A stretch of 64,000 nucleotides of DNA from JACCZX01 sp963786295 (GCA_963786295.1 CAWAYV010000006.1:186001-250000); one strand, 5' to 3'; positions 43,815-54,359 are shown, counted from the first letter of the stretch. Notes: a model not told the origin generated them from the sequence alone. Numbers and translations are program-made.

Positions 43815-44878
43815 TGACACCGAGGTATCACACGCTGCGAATTGCTGAGGTTCGGCCGGAGACGCCCGAGTGCATCAGCGTGAAGTTCGACCTTCCGCCC
43901 GAGCTCGCGCCCGAGTATCGATTTGTGCAAGGACAGCACATTGGATTGCGCGCAACGCTCGACGGTGAAGAGCTGCGCCGCTCGTATTCGATCTGCTCGG
44001 GCGTCGATGACGGCGAGATTCGGGTTGCGATCAAGAAGGTCGGCGGCGGAAAGTTTTCGCGCTGGGCCAACGAGGCGCTGAAGGCAGGCGATCGGATCGA
44101 TGTCATGACACCCGAGGGTCGGTTCTTCACAACGCTCGATTCCGCGAAAACCAAGCATTACGCGGCGTTTGTCGCCGGCAGCGGGATTACGCCGGTGTTG
44201 TCGCTGATTCGCACGACGCTCGCGCGCGAACCGAAGTCGCGCTTCACGCTGGTCTATGGCAATCGGCGGCAGTCATCGGTGATGTTTCACGAGGCATTGG
44301 AGGATTTGAAGGACCGCTACCTGACGCGCTTTCGTCTGTACAACGTTTTTTCGCGCGAAGCACAGGAGGTCGACTTGTTTAACGGTCGGATCAACGCGGC
44401 CAAGGTCAATCAGTTCCTCGAATCTCTGGTTCCGCCCGACACGATCGACGAGGCGTTCATCTGCGGGCCGCTGACGATGATCGACGAAGTCGAGGTCGCG
44501 CTGATCGCCGCCGGAGTGCCTTCGCAGCATGTGCATGTGGAGCGTTTCGGCATTCCAAGCGAGACGGCGCAAACGATCGATGACGCCGAAGCAGCACAGT
44601 CGCATATCGAGCTGATCGTCGACGGCATACGGCGCGAAGTGGATTTCATACCGGGACAGCATTCGATTCTCGATGCGGGCCGCGAGGCGGGTATCGATCT
44701 GCCCTTTTCATGCAAGGGCGGCATGTGCAGTACCTGCCGCGCCAAAGTGCTCGACGGACAGGTTCGGATGGCGAAGAACTACGCACTCGAGCCGCACGAA
44801 GTCGCAGAAGGCTTTGTGCTGACGTGCCAGTCGTACCCGCTGACCGAGCGCGTCGTCATTTCATACGACGCGAGATAA
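43814..44878 (+). CDS. paaE: Epoxidase reductase PaaE
   Basis: Electron donor to PaaA: a ferredoxin-NADP reductase module plus C-terminal plant-type 2Fe-2S domain, 354 residues. FAD site is RRSYSICSG; NAD(P) domain includes FVAGSGITPVLSLIRTTL and FICGPLTMIDEVEVALIAAG. The cluster cysteines are in CKGGMCSTCRAKVLDG and later LTCQSYPL. The first codon ATG 43814 overlaps the paaC stop; MTPRYHTLRIAEVRPETPEC is the usual start. Intact. Four bases separate it from paaR. Confidence 0.94.
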   Translation: MTPRYHTLRIAEVRPETPECISVKFDLPPELAPEYRFVQGQHIGLRATLDGEELRRSYSICSGVDDGEIRVAIKKVGGGKFSRWANEALKAGDRIDVMTPEGRFFTTLDSAKTKHYAAFVAGSGITPVLSLIRTTLAREPKSRFTLVYGNRRQSSVMFHEALEDLKDRYLTRFRLYNVFSREAQEVDLFNGRINAAKVNQFLESLVPPDTIDEAFICGPLTMIDEVEVALIAAGVPSQHVHVERFGIPSETAQTIDDAEAAQSHIELIVDGIRREVDFIPGQHSILDAGREAGIDLPFSCKGGMCSTCRAKVLDGQVRMAKNYALEPHEVAEGFVLTCQSYPLTERVVISYDAR

Positions 44879-44881
44879 CCG

Positions 44882-45544
44882 ATGGCGAGAACGAAGGCGG
44901 CAGGATTCGACAAACAGCGCGCGGCGATCCGCGATGCAGCGGCGCGTGAGTTTGCGGACAAGGGTTACGCTGCTGCGACGATCGCCGATATCGCTCGTAC
45001 GTGCGGCGTATCGAAGGCGTTGATGTATCACTATTACCGCGACAAGGAGCACCTGCTGGCCGACATCGCCGAAAGCTATATCGAGCGGCTGCAAGCGATC
45101 ATCGATCAGGTGCGTGCCGAGTCGTTGCCGCCGGCCGCGCACTTGCGGCGCCTGATCGAGCTGTTCATGGCCGAATACGAACACTCGGCGGCGCGCCATC
45201 GCGTGCTGGTGCAGGACGTCAAGTATCTGCAGCGCGTGCATCGGTCGCGCGTGCTGGCGAAGGAGCGCAAGGTCGTGCTGGGGTATGCCGATGTGGTTAA
45301 GAAGCTGGCGCCGCAGAGCGATCGCACGGACCTCATCAAGCCGTTGACGATGATGCTGTTCGGCATGATCAACTGGACGTTTACCTGGTTCAAGGAGCGC
45401 GGTCCGTTGTCGTACGCCGACATGGCGCCGGTCGTCGCCGACCTGTTTTTGGGTGGCATTGCACGCGTGCGAGCGCCGACGCATGGTCGCAAGCAACGCC
45501 CGCACACAGACCGCGCGACAGCGCCAAACAGGGCGACCGCATGA
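44882..45544 (+). CDS. paaR: TetR-family regulator PaaR of the phenylacetate genes
   Basis: Repressor of 220 residues. The N-terminal helix-turn-helix reads AAATIADIARTCGVSKALMY and HYYRDKEHLLADIAESYIER; the ligand domain includes VLVQDVKYLQRVHRSRVLAK. It is embedded in the operon it probably controls, after paaE and overlapping the thiolase ATG, so it should autoregulate through the palindrome at 39153. The C-terminal 25 residues are basic and variable. Confidence 0.88.
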   Translation: MARTKAAGFDKQRAAIRDAAAREFADKGYAAATIADIARTCGVSKALMYHYYRDKEHLLADIAESYIERLQAIIDQVRAESLPPAAHLRRLIELFMAEYEHSAARHRVLVQDVKYLQRVHRSRVLAKERKVVLGYADVVKKLAPQSDRTDLIKPLTMMLFGMINWTFTWFKERGPLSYADMAPVVADLFLGGIARVRAPTHGRKQRPHTDRATAPNRATA

Positions 45545-46744
45545 GCGAAGTGTTCCTGTGCGACGGCGTGCGCACCCCCTTCGGCCGCTACGGCGGCGCT
45601 CTGTCCAGCGTCAGGGTCGATGATCTCGCCGCGATGCCGCTGAAGGCGTTGATGGCGCGCAACACGAGCGTCGATTGGGATGCTGTCGATGACGTGTACT
45701 ACGGGTGCGCCAATCAGGCGGGCGAAGACAATCGCAACGTCGCGCGGATGGCGGTGTTGCTTGCTGGTCTACCGACCGACGTTCCCGCCGCAACGATCAA
45801 TCGCTTGTGCGGATCCAGCATGGACGCAGTGGGCATTTGCGCCCGCGCGATTCGCGCCGGTGAAGCCGAGCTAATGATTGCCGGCGGTGTCGAAGGAATG
45901 TCGCGCGCGCCGTTTGTGATGCCAAAGGCGGATTCCGCATTTTCCCGCAGCAACTCGGTGTTCGACACCACGCTTGGCTGGCGCTTCGTCAATTCGCAGA
46001 TGAAGGCGCAATACGGCATCGATTCGATGCCGGAAACGGCGGAGAACGTCGCGCAGTGATTTCGGCGTCGCGCGTGCCGATCAGGATGCATTCGCGCTGC
46101 GATCGCAGCAGCGCTATTCGGCGGCGCACGCGCGCGGGTTCTTCGACGACGAGATCGTCGCTGTCAACATTCCCGGCAAGAAGGGCGATACGGTGGTCAC
46201 CCAGGATGAACATCCGCGCGAGACCACGCTCGATGCGCTCGTCGAAATTGAAAGGCGTGGTCAAGCCCGACGGCAGCGTCACAGCAGGCAATGCGTCCGG
46301 CATCAACGACGGCGCGGTCGCGGTGCTGATCGCGAGCGAACGAGCCGTCGGCAAGTACGGATTGAATCCGATCGCGCGGCTGCGCGGGGTCGCGACGGCC
46401 GGCGTGCCGCCGCGCATTATGGGAATCGGCCCGGCGCCGGCGACGCAGAAAGCTGCTCGAGCGTCACAAGCTGAAGATTGCCGACATCGACGTGATCGAA
46501 CTGAACGAAGCGTTCGCGGCGCAGGCGCTGGCGGTGACGCGCCAACTCGGGTCTGCCTGACGACGCGTCGCACGTGAACCCGAACGGCGGCGCGATCGCA
46601 CTCGGCCATCCGCTCGGCGCCTCGGGTGCGCGGATCGTGCTCACCGCGGCGCGCCAGCTCAAAGCGAGCGGCGGGCGCTACGCGGTGGCAACGATGTGTA
46701 TCGGAGTGGGGCAGGGTATCGCCCTGCTTGTTGAAAGAGTTTGA
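45541..46744 (+). CDS. pcaF: 3-oxoadipyl-CoA thiolase (four frame breaks)
   Basis: Releases acetyl-CoA and succinyl-CoA from 3-oxoadipyl-CoA (PaaJ/PcaF family), the pathway end. Corrected length is 399 residues. Active-site Cys90 is in INRLCGSSMDAVGICARAI. GVVKPDGSVTAGNASGINDG, IELNEAFAAQALAVTRQLG, NPNGGAIALGHPLGASGARI and TMCIGVGQGIALL supply the catalytic His and second Cys. Breaks near 46056, 46245, 46448 and 46552 are each one extra base. ATG 45541 overlaps the paaR stop. Which of the names PaaJ or PcaF applies cannot be told from sequence. Confidence 0.87.
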
Positions 46745-46792
46745 CTTTGCTTAGATGCGTGTTTGTATTTATTGATAACAAAGAGGAGACAA

Positions 46793-47946
46793 ATGAAATT
46801 CATCATCAGCTTGATCGCGGCGCTTGGTCGCGGTACTCGGCACGAGCGCGACGCTCGCTCAGGACATCAAGGTCGGCGTCACTCTGTCGGCGACCGGTCC
46901 GGCGGCGTCGCTCGGCATTCCGGAGCGCAATACGTTTCCGCTGTTGCCACAAACGATCGGCGGAAAGAAAGTGAACTACATCGTGCTCGATGACGCATCG
47001 GATACGACGACCGCGGTTCGCAACGCGCGCAAGCTGATCAGCGAAGACAAGGTCGATGTGCTGGTCGGCTCGACCGTGACGCCGAACTCGCTTGCGATGA
47101 TCGACGTTGCGGCCGAAGGCGAGACGCCGATGATCTCGATGGCCGCGTCGAGCCGCATCGTCGAGCCGGTTGACGCCAAGCGCCGCTGGGTGTTCAAGAC
47201 GCCGCAGAACGATCAGCAGATGGCGCTGGTGATCATCGGTCACATGCTCGCGCAGGGAGTCAAGACGGTCGGCTTCATCGGATTCGCCGATGCTTACGGA
47301 GAAGGCTGGTGGACGCAGTTTTCGAACGTTGGCGGAAGCACGCGGGTTGAAGATCGTCGGCAACGAGCGATATCAGCGCGCTGATACGTCGGTTACCGGC
47401 CAGGTGTTGAAGCTGGTCAGCGCGAAGCCCGATGCGATTCTGATTGCGGGCTCGGGTACGCCGGCTGCGTTGCCGCAAAAGACGCTGAAGGAGCGCGGCT
47501 ATGCCGGCAAGATTTATCAGACGCACGGCGTGGCCAACAACGACTTCCTGCGCGTATGCGGCAAGGATTGCGAAGGCACGTACCTGCCGGCCGGCCCGGT
47601 GCTGGTGACCGAACAGTTGCCGAACGATCATCCGGTGAAGAAGAGCGCGACGGCCTACGTGACCGCTTATGAAGGCGCGCAAGGCAAGGGCAGCGTGTCG
47701 ACGTTCGGCGCGCACGCGTGGGATGTCGGCGTGCTGCTGCAGCAGGCGATTCCGGTCGCGCTGAAGAAAGGTCAGCCCGGCACCAAGGAGTTTCGCGTCG
47801 CACTGCGCGATGCGCTCGAAGGCGTGAAGAACGCGGCCGGCGCGCACGGCATCTTCAATATGAGCGCGAGCGATCATCTCGGTCTTGACCAGCGCGCCGC
47901 CGTGATGATTCAGATTGTCGACGGCAAGTGGGTGATGCAGAAGTAG
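46793..47946 (+). CDS. Branched-chain-type ABC solute-binding protein (two frame breaks)
   Basis: Periplasmic-binding-protein type 1 (LivJ/LivK-like), 383 residues after correction. It has a signal peptide (MKFIISLIAALVAVLGTSAT, cut after LAQ), then IKVGVTLSATGPAASLGIPE, VNYIVLDDASDTTTAVRNAR and GQVLKLVSAKPDAILIAGSG. Breaks near 46833 and 47333 are each one extra base (the second then reads LAEARGLKIVG or VAEARGLKIVG). Strong ribosome site GAGGAG precedes ATG 46793. Because it directly follows the paa genes, phenylacetate or another aromatic acid is a reasonable ligand; amino acids are the default alternative. Confidence 0.86.
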
Positions 47947-48076
47947 CCGCTCCGCGCGTTCGCGACCTCGCGATCGGTGTGCTCGTCGCGATCGATTAAT
48001 GCGCCGCTCCGTGCATCGTGGAAGCGCGGGCGGCGCAAGTACGAGGGCAAGCCGACTTGCGACATAGATCGCCGCC

Positions 48077-49117
48077 ATGAACCTCGACATCGCGCTGCTG
48101 CTGGCACAGGACGGCATCACCAACGGCGCGATTTACGCGTTGCTTGCGCTGGCGCTCGTGCTTGCGTTCTCGGTGACCCGCGTGATTTTCATTCCGCAGG
48201 GCGAGTTCGTCGCGTACGGTGCGCTGACATTGGTGGCGTTGCAGGCCGGGAGGCTGCCCGGCACGGTCATCCTGCTGGTGATTGCCGGTGCGATGGTGGC
48301 GTGCGCAGAGCTGATTACGGCCGCGCGCAAGCGCCGCTGGCACCGAGTCGCTCCAATGCTCGCGTGGAACGTCGTCTATCCGCTCGCGCTTCTCGGTCTG
48401 CTGAAGTTTGTGCCGATGCAGGGTTGGCCGATGGTCGCGCAGATTGCTCTTGACGTTGGCGATCATCGTGCCGCTCGGGCCGATGGTGTATCGCCTCGCG
48501 TATCAGCCGCTCGCCGAAGCGTCGGTGTTGATGCTGCTGATCGTCTCGGTCGCAGTGCACGTCGTGATGGTCGGACTGGGTTTGCTGGTATTTGGCGCCG
48601 AAGGCTCGCGGACTCCGCGCATTTTCGGATGGCACGGTCGCGCTCGGAACGCTGACCGCGAGCGCGCAGTCGCTGTGGGTGATCGGCTGTTCGCTGTTGT
48701 TGATCGTCGTGTTCAGCGTCCTGTTCGACCGCACCGTGTACGGCAAGGCGCTGCGCGCGACTGCGATCAATCGCCTCGGTGCGCGGCTGATGGGCATCCC
48801 GACCGAGTTCGCCGGCAAGCTGTCGTTCTTCCTGTGCGCGCTGATCGGCGCGATATCCGGCATCCTGATCGCGCCGATCACGACGATTTACTACGACACC
48901 GGCTTTCTGATCGGGCTCAAGGGATTCGTTGCCGCGATCATCGGCGGGCTTGGCAAGCTATCCGATCGCCGCTCTCGGCGCACTGCTGGTCGGGTTGATC
49001 GAATCGTTTTCGTCGTTCTGGGCCAGCGCATACAAGGAAGTGATCGTGTTCACGTTGATCATTCCGGTGCTGCTGTGGCGCTCGCTGCGGACGCATCACG
49101 TGGAGGACGACGAATGA
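48077..49117 (+). CDS. Branched-chain-type ABC permease, LivH class (three frame breaks)
   Basis: Inner-membrane permease, 345 residues after correction, longer than the 300 of LivH because of a loop near 85-125 (AARKRRWHRVAPMLAWN). Typical parts are LLAQDGITNGAIYALLALAL, VIFIPQGEFVAYGALTLVAL, YGKALRATAINRLGARLMGI, GAISGILIAPITTIYYDTGF and LVGLIESFSSFWASAYKEVI. Breaks near 48452, 48632 and 48955 are each one extra base. Its TGA overlaps the ATG of the next gene. The 130-bp gap before it shows no clear signal. Confidence 0.85.
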
Positions 49118-50947
49118 AGCGGCCGTCACGGTCCGCGTGGCTGGGGTTGGCGCTTCTGCTGGGCCTGGTCGCTGCACCGCTGGTGCTGTCCGAGTTTTCG
49201 ATCACGCTGCTGAACTACATCGGGCTTGCTTCGCTGGTGGTTCTCGGACTCGTGCTGCTGACCGGAGTCAGCGGACTGACTTCATTCGGGCAGGCCGCGT
49301 TCGTCGGTCTCGGCGCGTACACGACCGCAGTGTTGACGACATCGACGGGTTTGCCGAGCAGCGTGGCGTGGCTCGGCGCTTCGCCATGGCTCGCGCTGTT
49401 CGCGGGACTGATGCTGACGGTTGCTGTCGCCAGCAGCGTTGGGATTTCTCACGTTGCGGCTGTCCGGGCCACTACCTGCCGCTTGGCACGATCGCATGGG
49501 GAATCAGCCTGTACTTCCTGTTCGGCACATCGGAGATGCTCGGCGGACATACCGGACGCGGCGGCTTGCCCCCAATCTCGCTGTTCGGCAGACCGCTCGA
49601 ATCGCGGCCGCGAGATTTTCTATCTGATCTGGGCATTCGTGCTCGCCGCGGTGCTGACGACGCGCAACCTGCTCGATTCGCGCGAGGGTCGGGCGATCCG
49701 CGCACTCAAGGGCGGTCGTGTGATGGCCGAGGCGATGGGCGTGAACACGTGGGCATCGCGCATGATCGCGTTCGTGCTGGCGGCGATGATGGCGTGCGCC
49801 TCGGGCTGGCTGTATGCGCACATGCAGCGCTTTGTGAACCCGACACCGTTTTCGCTGCACGCGGGCATCGAGTATCTGTTCATGGCGGTGATCGGCGGCG
49901 CGAGCTACGTCTGGGGCGCGTTGTTGGGCGCATCGGTGTTGACGGTGTCAAACCAATGGCTGCGCGACTGGCTGCCGCAGATCGTCGGCCAGGCAGGCAA
50001 CTTTGAAACGATCGTGTTTGGCGTGCTGATGATCGTGATTCTGCAGCGCGCGCCCGAGGGGTTGTGGCCGGCGATCACGCGCCGAATCGAATGGTTCGCG
50101 GCGCGCCCGTCGATTGATCGGCAACCCGTTTCGCTGAAGCGCGCGAACATCGCCACGCGGGGCGAAAAGCTGCTCGATGTTCAGTCCATCAGCAAGCGCT
50201 TTGGCGGCCTGGTCGCGGTCGATCAGATCAGTCTGAGCGCGCATGCCGGTGAGATCGTGGCATTGATCGGACCGAACGGCGCCGGCAAGACCACGGTGTT
50301 CAACGTCGTGTCGGGCGTGCTCGATGCCACTTCAGGCTCGGTGCTCTTCCGCGGTCGCAACGTGACCGGCACGCAGTCGCGCGACATTGCCAAGGCTGGG
50401 TCTGAGCCGCACGTTTCAGCATGTTCGATTGCTGCCGCAGATGAGCGTGATCGACAACGTGGCGATCGGCGCGCATCGGCGCGAATATCCTGGATTGGTC
50501 GCCGGTGTGGTCACTGGCGCGTGGCGTCTCGATCGGTCGCGCGAATCGAAGTTGCTGAGCGAAGCCGCACGACAAGTCGAGCGCGTCGGACTTGCCGAGC
50601 ACATGTTCGATTCGGCTGGATCGCTGCCGTTGGGCAAGCAGCGCACGCTCGAGATTGCGCGTGCGCTGGCGTCCGATCCAGCGCTGTTGCTGCTCGATGA
50701 GCCCGCTGCCGGGCTTCGTTACCTGGAAAAGCGCTCGCTGGCTGATCTGCTTCGCAAGCTGCGCGATGAAGGACTCGGCATTCTGCTGGTCGAGCACGAC
50801 ATGGACTTCGTGATGGGCCTCGCGGATCGCGTCTATGTGATGGACTTCGGCCAGAAGATCGCCGAAGGCACGCCTGCTGAAGTGCAGCGCGACCCACGCG
50901 TCATCGAGGCGTATCTGGGTGGCGTCGACGAAAAGGACGCTGCGTGA
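49114..50947 (+). CDS. Fused LivM-type permease and LivG-type ATPase (four frame breaks)
   Basis: Single chain of 609 residues after correction. The permease half has SITLLNYIGLASLVVLGLVL, TGVSGLTSFGQAAFVGLGAY, LPLGTIAWGISLYFLFG, and SLHAGIEYLFMAVIGGASYV. A linker of about 40 residues (RIEWFAARPSIDRQPVSLKR) joins the ATPase half: Walker A GPNGAGKTT, GLSRTFQHVRLLPQMSV, signature LPLGKQRTLEIARAL, Walker B LLLLDEPAAGL, and a C-terminal LGGVDEKDAA. No stop or start separates the halves. Breaks near 49433, 49468, 49600 and 50398 are each one extra base. ATG 49114 overlaps the upstream stop. Such fusions occur in Burkholderiales. Confidence 0.86.
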
Positions 50948-51780
50948 GCGCTTCCGCACGGCCGCTCCGAAGGAAGCGCTCCGTCCCTCTCGGAGGGACC
51001 GCGCGCAGCGCGAGGGAGCGTCTATGAATGCTGCGCTCTCGAAGTCACCGACTTGTCGGTCGCATACGGCAAAGTCGCTGCTGTCGTTAGCGCGCGCTTG
51101 TCGGTCGGTCAAGGTCAGATCGTCACCGTGATCGGACCGAACGGAGCCGGCAAGACGACGTTGCTGTCCGCGATCATCGGTGCACTGCCCGCCAACGGCA
51201 GCGCACGCGGATCGATTCGCTTCGATCGCGAAGCGGTGAACGCCGCCGAGGTCTCGATCGAGCGCATGGTGGCGAGCGGCATGACCCTGGTGCCAGAGCG
51301 GCGCGAGTTGTTCGGCGAAATGAGCGTTGCAGACAACCTGCTGCTCGGCGCGTTTCAGCGCTATCGCTCGGGCCAGCGCGATCACGCAGCAAACGATCGA
51401 AGAAGTGTTCACGCTGTTTCCCGCGCCTGCGCGATCGGCGAACGCAGCTGGCCGGCACACTGTCCGGCGGAGAGCGCCAGATGCTCGCAGTCGGGCGCGC
51501 GCTGATGGCGAAGCCAAAGCTGCTGATGCTCGATGAGCCGTCGCTTGGACTTGCGCCGTTGATCGTGCGCGAAATCTTTCACATCATCGTCGAGCTGAAG
51601 CGGCGCGGCGTATCGATCTTGTTGGTCGAGCAGAACGCACGCGCCGCGCTGCAGACGGCCGATTACGCCTACGTGCTCGAGACCGGCGAGATAACGCTCG
51701 AAGGCCCAGCGCGCGAGCTCGCGAACGATCCACGCGTCGTCGAGAGCTATCTCGGACTCGGCGGTCGCGTCTCTGCGTAG
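50944..51780 (+). CDS. Branched-chain-type ABC ATPase, LivF class, with repeat-encoded N-terminal tail (three frame breaks)
   Basis: Second ATPase of the importer, 277 residues after correction. Walker A is GPNGAGKTT, the signature LSGGERQMLAVGRAL and Walker B LLMLDEPSLGLAP. It ends DPRVVESYLGLGGRVSA. I place the start at GTG 50944, in a GTGA overlap with the preceding stop. The first 23 codons come from a GC-rich repeat and read SARPLRRKRSVPLGGTARSA; one extra base near 51021 then joins CALEVTDLSVAYGKVAAVV. The alternative ATG 51024 would need two extra bases soon after. Further breaks are near 51388 and 51428. Confidence 0.83.
50951..51022. repeat. GC-rich palindromic repeat, copy 2 (livMG-livF junction)
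   Basis: Same element as 21443-21520, in opposite orientation on the window but in the same orientation relative to its gene. A palindrome (CCCTCTCGGAGGG) sits in the middle and GCGCGCAGCGCGAGGGAGCG at the right end. As in copy 1 it begins right after a GTGA stop/start overlap and encodes RSVPLGGTARSAR. Confidence 0.75.
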
Positions 51781-51879
51781 AGCCGGGCCGCGTACCGGCG
51801 CAGCGGGCGCGGCCACTTTAGGGGTCGTGACACTGGAGTAGAGTTGCTACGTCCTACGATGGCAGCGGAGGAGAGCCTG

Positions 51880-52365
51880 ATGAGACGCGACTTCACCCGG
51901 TCCCTTGGATTGTGCGTTCTTTTCCTAGCACCCTCCGCGGGAGCACAAGTTCTGAAGTGCACCGACGCGGAAAAAAACGTGACTTATTCCGATGTACCTT
52001 GTCTGCGCACGGAAAAGACGGCTGTCGTCGACACACGAGCCAGCTCGAATGTCATGGACCACAGTTCCATCAGAGCACAAAAAGGCCGCCTTTTCGCGCC
52101 CGTGGCAGCAGCGCCGGTCTATTCCGCGCCGCCTGCCCCGCCCCCACCCTCACCGGCACCATTCACAGTAGATCGTACGGTAAAGCCCGCGCGTCAGCTA
52201 CTAGCGCTGACCAAATCCGTCGCGGAGCCCAATCCGGTCCTCCGCTTCGCTCCTCGACGCCGCTGCTGTTTCTACGGGCGCCTTTCGTCGGCGTTTCCCG
52301 CGTGCACATTAGTCGGGCACGCCGAGACCCGTCAGCGAGCGGATCACTGCTTAATGTCGCCGTGA
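51880..52365 (+). CDS. DUF4124-domain exported protein
   Basis: About 161 residues. ATG 51880 is preferred to 51859 because GGAGGAG lies six bases upstream. A signal peptide (SLGLCVLFLAPSAGA) is followed by the DUF4124 core QVLKCTDAEKNVTYSDVPC with its two cysteines, then a Pro-rich linker (SAPPAPPPPSPAPF). The last 50 residues are Arg/Cys-rich and look unlike the rest; given the frame breaks nearby they may be out of frame, but I found no better continuation. Function unknown; family members are small envelope proteins. Confidence 0.68.
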   Translation: MRRDFTRSLGLCVLFLAPSAGAQVLKCTDAEKNVTYSDVPCLRTEKTAVVDTRASSNVMDHSSIRAQKGRLFAPVAAAPVYSAPPAPPPPSPAPFTVDRTVKPARQLLALTKSVAEPNPVLRFAPRRRCCFYGRLSSAFPACTLVGHAETRQRADHCLMSP

Positions 52366-52404
52366 CGATTTGCGGCCCGTGTCCCGATCGTCTATCGTGG
52401 CCGT

Positions 52405-52484
52405 GCGTTGGGGGTACTGCGTCGGTCGACGCAGTTGAGAGAGTCCCCGGAACCTGATCCGGTTAATACCGGCGGAGGAAAACG
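52405..52484 (+). ncRNA. TPP riboswitch upstream of thiC
   Basis: The THI-box pattern is plain. GGGGGTACTGC at the 5' side pairs with GAGTCCCC after TTGAGA (the CUGAGA element). ACCTGATCCGGTTAATACCG follows, the pyrophosphate-sensing arm, and GCGGAGGAAA closes the aptamer and contains the ribosome site of thiC. Thiamin pyrophosphate binding would thus hide the AGGA and repress translation, the usual mode where the aptamer abuts the start codon. Confidence 0.93.
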
Positions 52485-52486
52485 AA

Positions 52487-54359
52487 ATGAGCGCCAATCC
52501 GAAGTTTGTTGCAGCCACAGCGCATGTCGATGAAGCGGCGATTCAGCCGCTTCCAAGGTCCCGAAAGGTCTATTTAGAGGGTTCACGGCCTGACGTGCGC
52601 GTGCCGGTGCGCGAGATCACGCAGAGCGAAACGTCAGCATCGTTCGGATCGGAAGCCAATCCGTCGCTGGTGGTGTACGACACATCCGGACCGTATACGG
52701 ATCCCGATGTGACCATCGACATCCGCTCGGGTCTGGCACCGCTGCGAGCACGCTGGATTGCAGAACGCAATGACACTGACGAGCTGGCCGGACCGTCGTC
52801 GAGCTTCGGCGTCGATCGGCTGAACGATCCCAAGCTCGCCGAGCTGCGCTTCAACCTGCGCCGTACGCCGCGCCGTGCGCGCAGCGGTGCGAATGTGTCG
52901 CAGATGCATTACGCGCGGCGTGGCATCGTGACCCCCGAGATGGAATTCATCGCGATCCGCGAAAACCAGCGACTCGCGAGAATTTCCGGAGCCGCTGCTG
53001 CGCCAGCATCCGGGTCAGTCGTTCGGCGCGCAGCTGCCGCAGTCGATCACGCCCGAGTTCGTGCGCGACGAAGTCGCGCGCGGCCGCGCGATCATTCCGG
53101 CCAACATCAATCACCCGGAAACCGAGCCGATGATCATCGGTCGCAACTTTCTGGTGAAGATCAACGCCAATATCGGCAACTCCGCAGTGACGTCTTCGAT
53201 CGGCGAAGAAGTCGAGAAGATGACGTGGGCGATCCGCTGGGGCGCAGACACGGTGATGGATCTGTCGACCGGCAAACACATTCACGAAACACGCGAATGG
53301 ATCCTGCGCAACTCGCCGGTGCCGATCGGCACGGTGCCGATTTATCAGGCGCTCGAAAAAGTCGACGGCAAGGCCGAGGAGCTGACGTGGGAAATATTCC
53401 GCGATACGTTGATCGAACAGGCCGAGCAGGGCGTCGACTACTTCACGATCCACGCCGGTGTGCGGCTGCCGTTCATTCCGATGACGGCGAAGCGCTTGAC
53501 CGGCATCGTGTCGCGTGGCGGCTCGATCATGGCCAAGTGGTGCCTAGCGCACCATCGCGAATCGTTTTTGTACGAGCGATTCGAGGACATCTGCGACATC
53601 ATGAAGGCGTACGACGTGTCGTTCTCGCTCGGTGATGGCCTGCGGCCGGGATCGATTCACGATGCGAACGATGAGGCGCAGATGGCGGAGCTCGCCACGC
53701 TCGGAGAGCTGACGACGATCGCGTGGAAGCACGACGTGCAGACGATGATCGAAGGGCCGGGCCATGTGCCGATGCACCTGATCAAGCACAACATGGACGA
53801 GCAACTGCGGCTATGCCACGAGGCTCCGTTCTATACGCTCGGCCCATTGACGACCGATATTGCACCCGGCTACGACCACATCACGAGCGCGATCGGCGCC
53901 GCGATGATCGGCTGGTACGGCACTGCGATGCTGTGCTATGTGACGCCAAAAGAGCACCTTGGGCTGCCGAACAAGAAGGACGTGAAGGACGGCATCATCG
54001 CGTACAAGATCGCGGCACACGCGGCCGACCTGGCGAAAGGGCATCCGGGCGCGCAGTTGCGCGATAACGCGCTATCGAAAGCGCGCTTCGAGTTTCGCTG
54101 GGAAGATCAGTTCAACCTCGGCTTCGATCCCGATACCGCGAAGGATTTTCACGACGAAACCCTGCCGAAGGATTCGATGAAGACCGCACACTTCTGTTCG
54201 ATGTGCGGTCCGCACTTCTGCTCGATGAAGATCACGCAGGACGTACGCGAGTATGCGCAGAAGCACGGCGTGTCGGCCGACGAAGCGCTATCGAAGGGCA
54301 TGCAGGAAAAGGCCGTCGAGTTCGTCAAAAAGGGCGCGGAGATCTATCAGCGCGCTTGA
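52487..54359 (+). CDS. thiC: Phosphomethylpyrimidine synthase ThiC (one frame break)
   Basis: Radical-SAM enzyme making the thiamin pyrimidine from aminoimidazole ribotide; 623 residues after correction, the family length. N-terminal domain: SRKVYLEGSRPDVRVPVREI. Core: RGRAIIPANINHPETEPMII, GADTVMDLSTGKHIHETREW, PGSIHDANDEAQMAELATLG and IEGPGHVPMHLIKHNMDEQL. The C-terminal cluster motif CSMCGPHFCSMK is intact. The frame breaks near 52977, where one extra base splits RL from REFPEPLLRQHPG. The start is ATG 52487, two bases past the riboswitch. thiG is cut by the right edge of the window and is not part of this operon. Confidence 0.94.

Noticed and set aside
43052..44878. A continuous 608-residue frame that looks like a PaaC-PaaE fusion
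   Set aside because: The PaaC C-terminus (LLAEMQYLQRTYP) and its stop are present in another frame, and paaE has its own ATG overlapping that stop. The fusion is a by-product of one extra base near 43700.
48592..50700. A 702-residue frame running from the LivH-type gene through the next ATPase
   Set aside because: It crosses the LivH stop in the wrong frame. Only the part from 49114 on, the LivM-LivG fusion, is supported by continuous homology.
50300..51517. 405-residue minus-strand open frame across the importer ATPases
   Set aside because: It is antisense to Walker and signature motifs and has low-complexity Arg/Ala composition.
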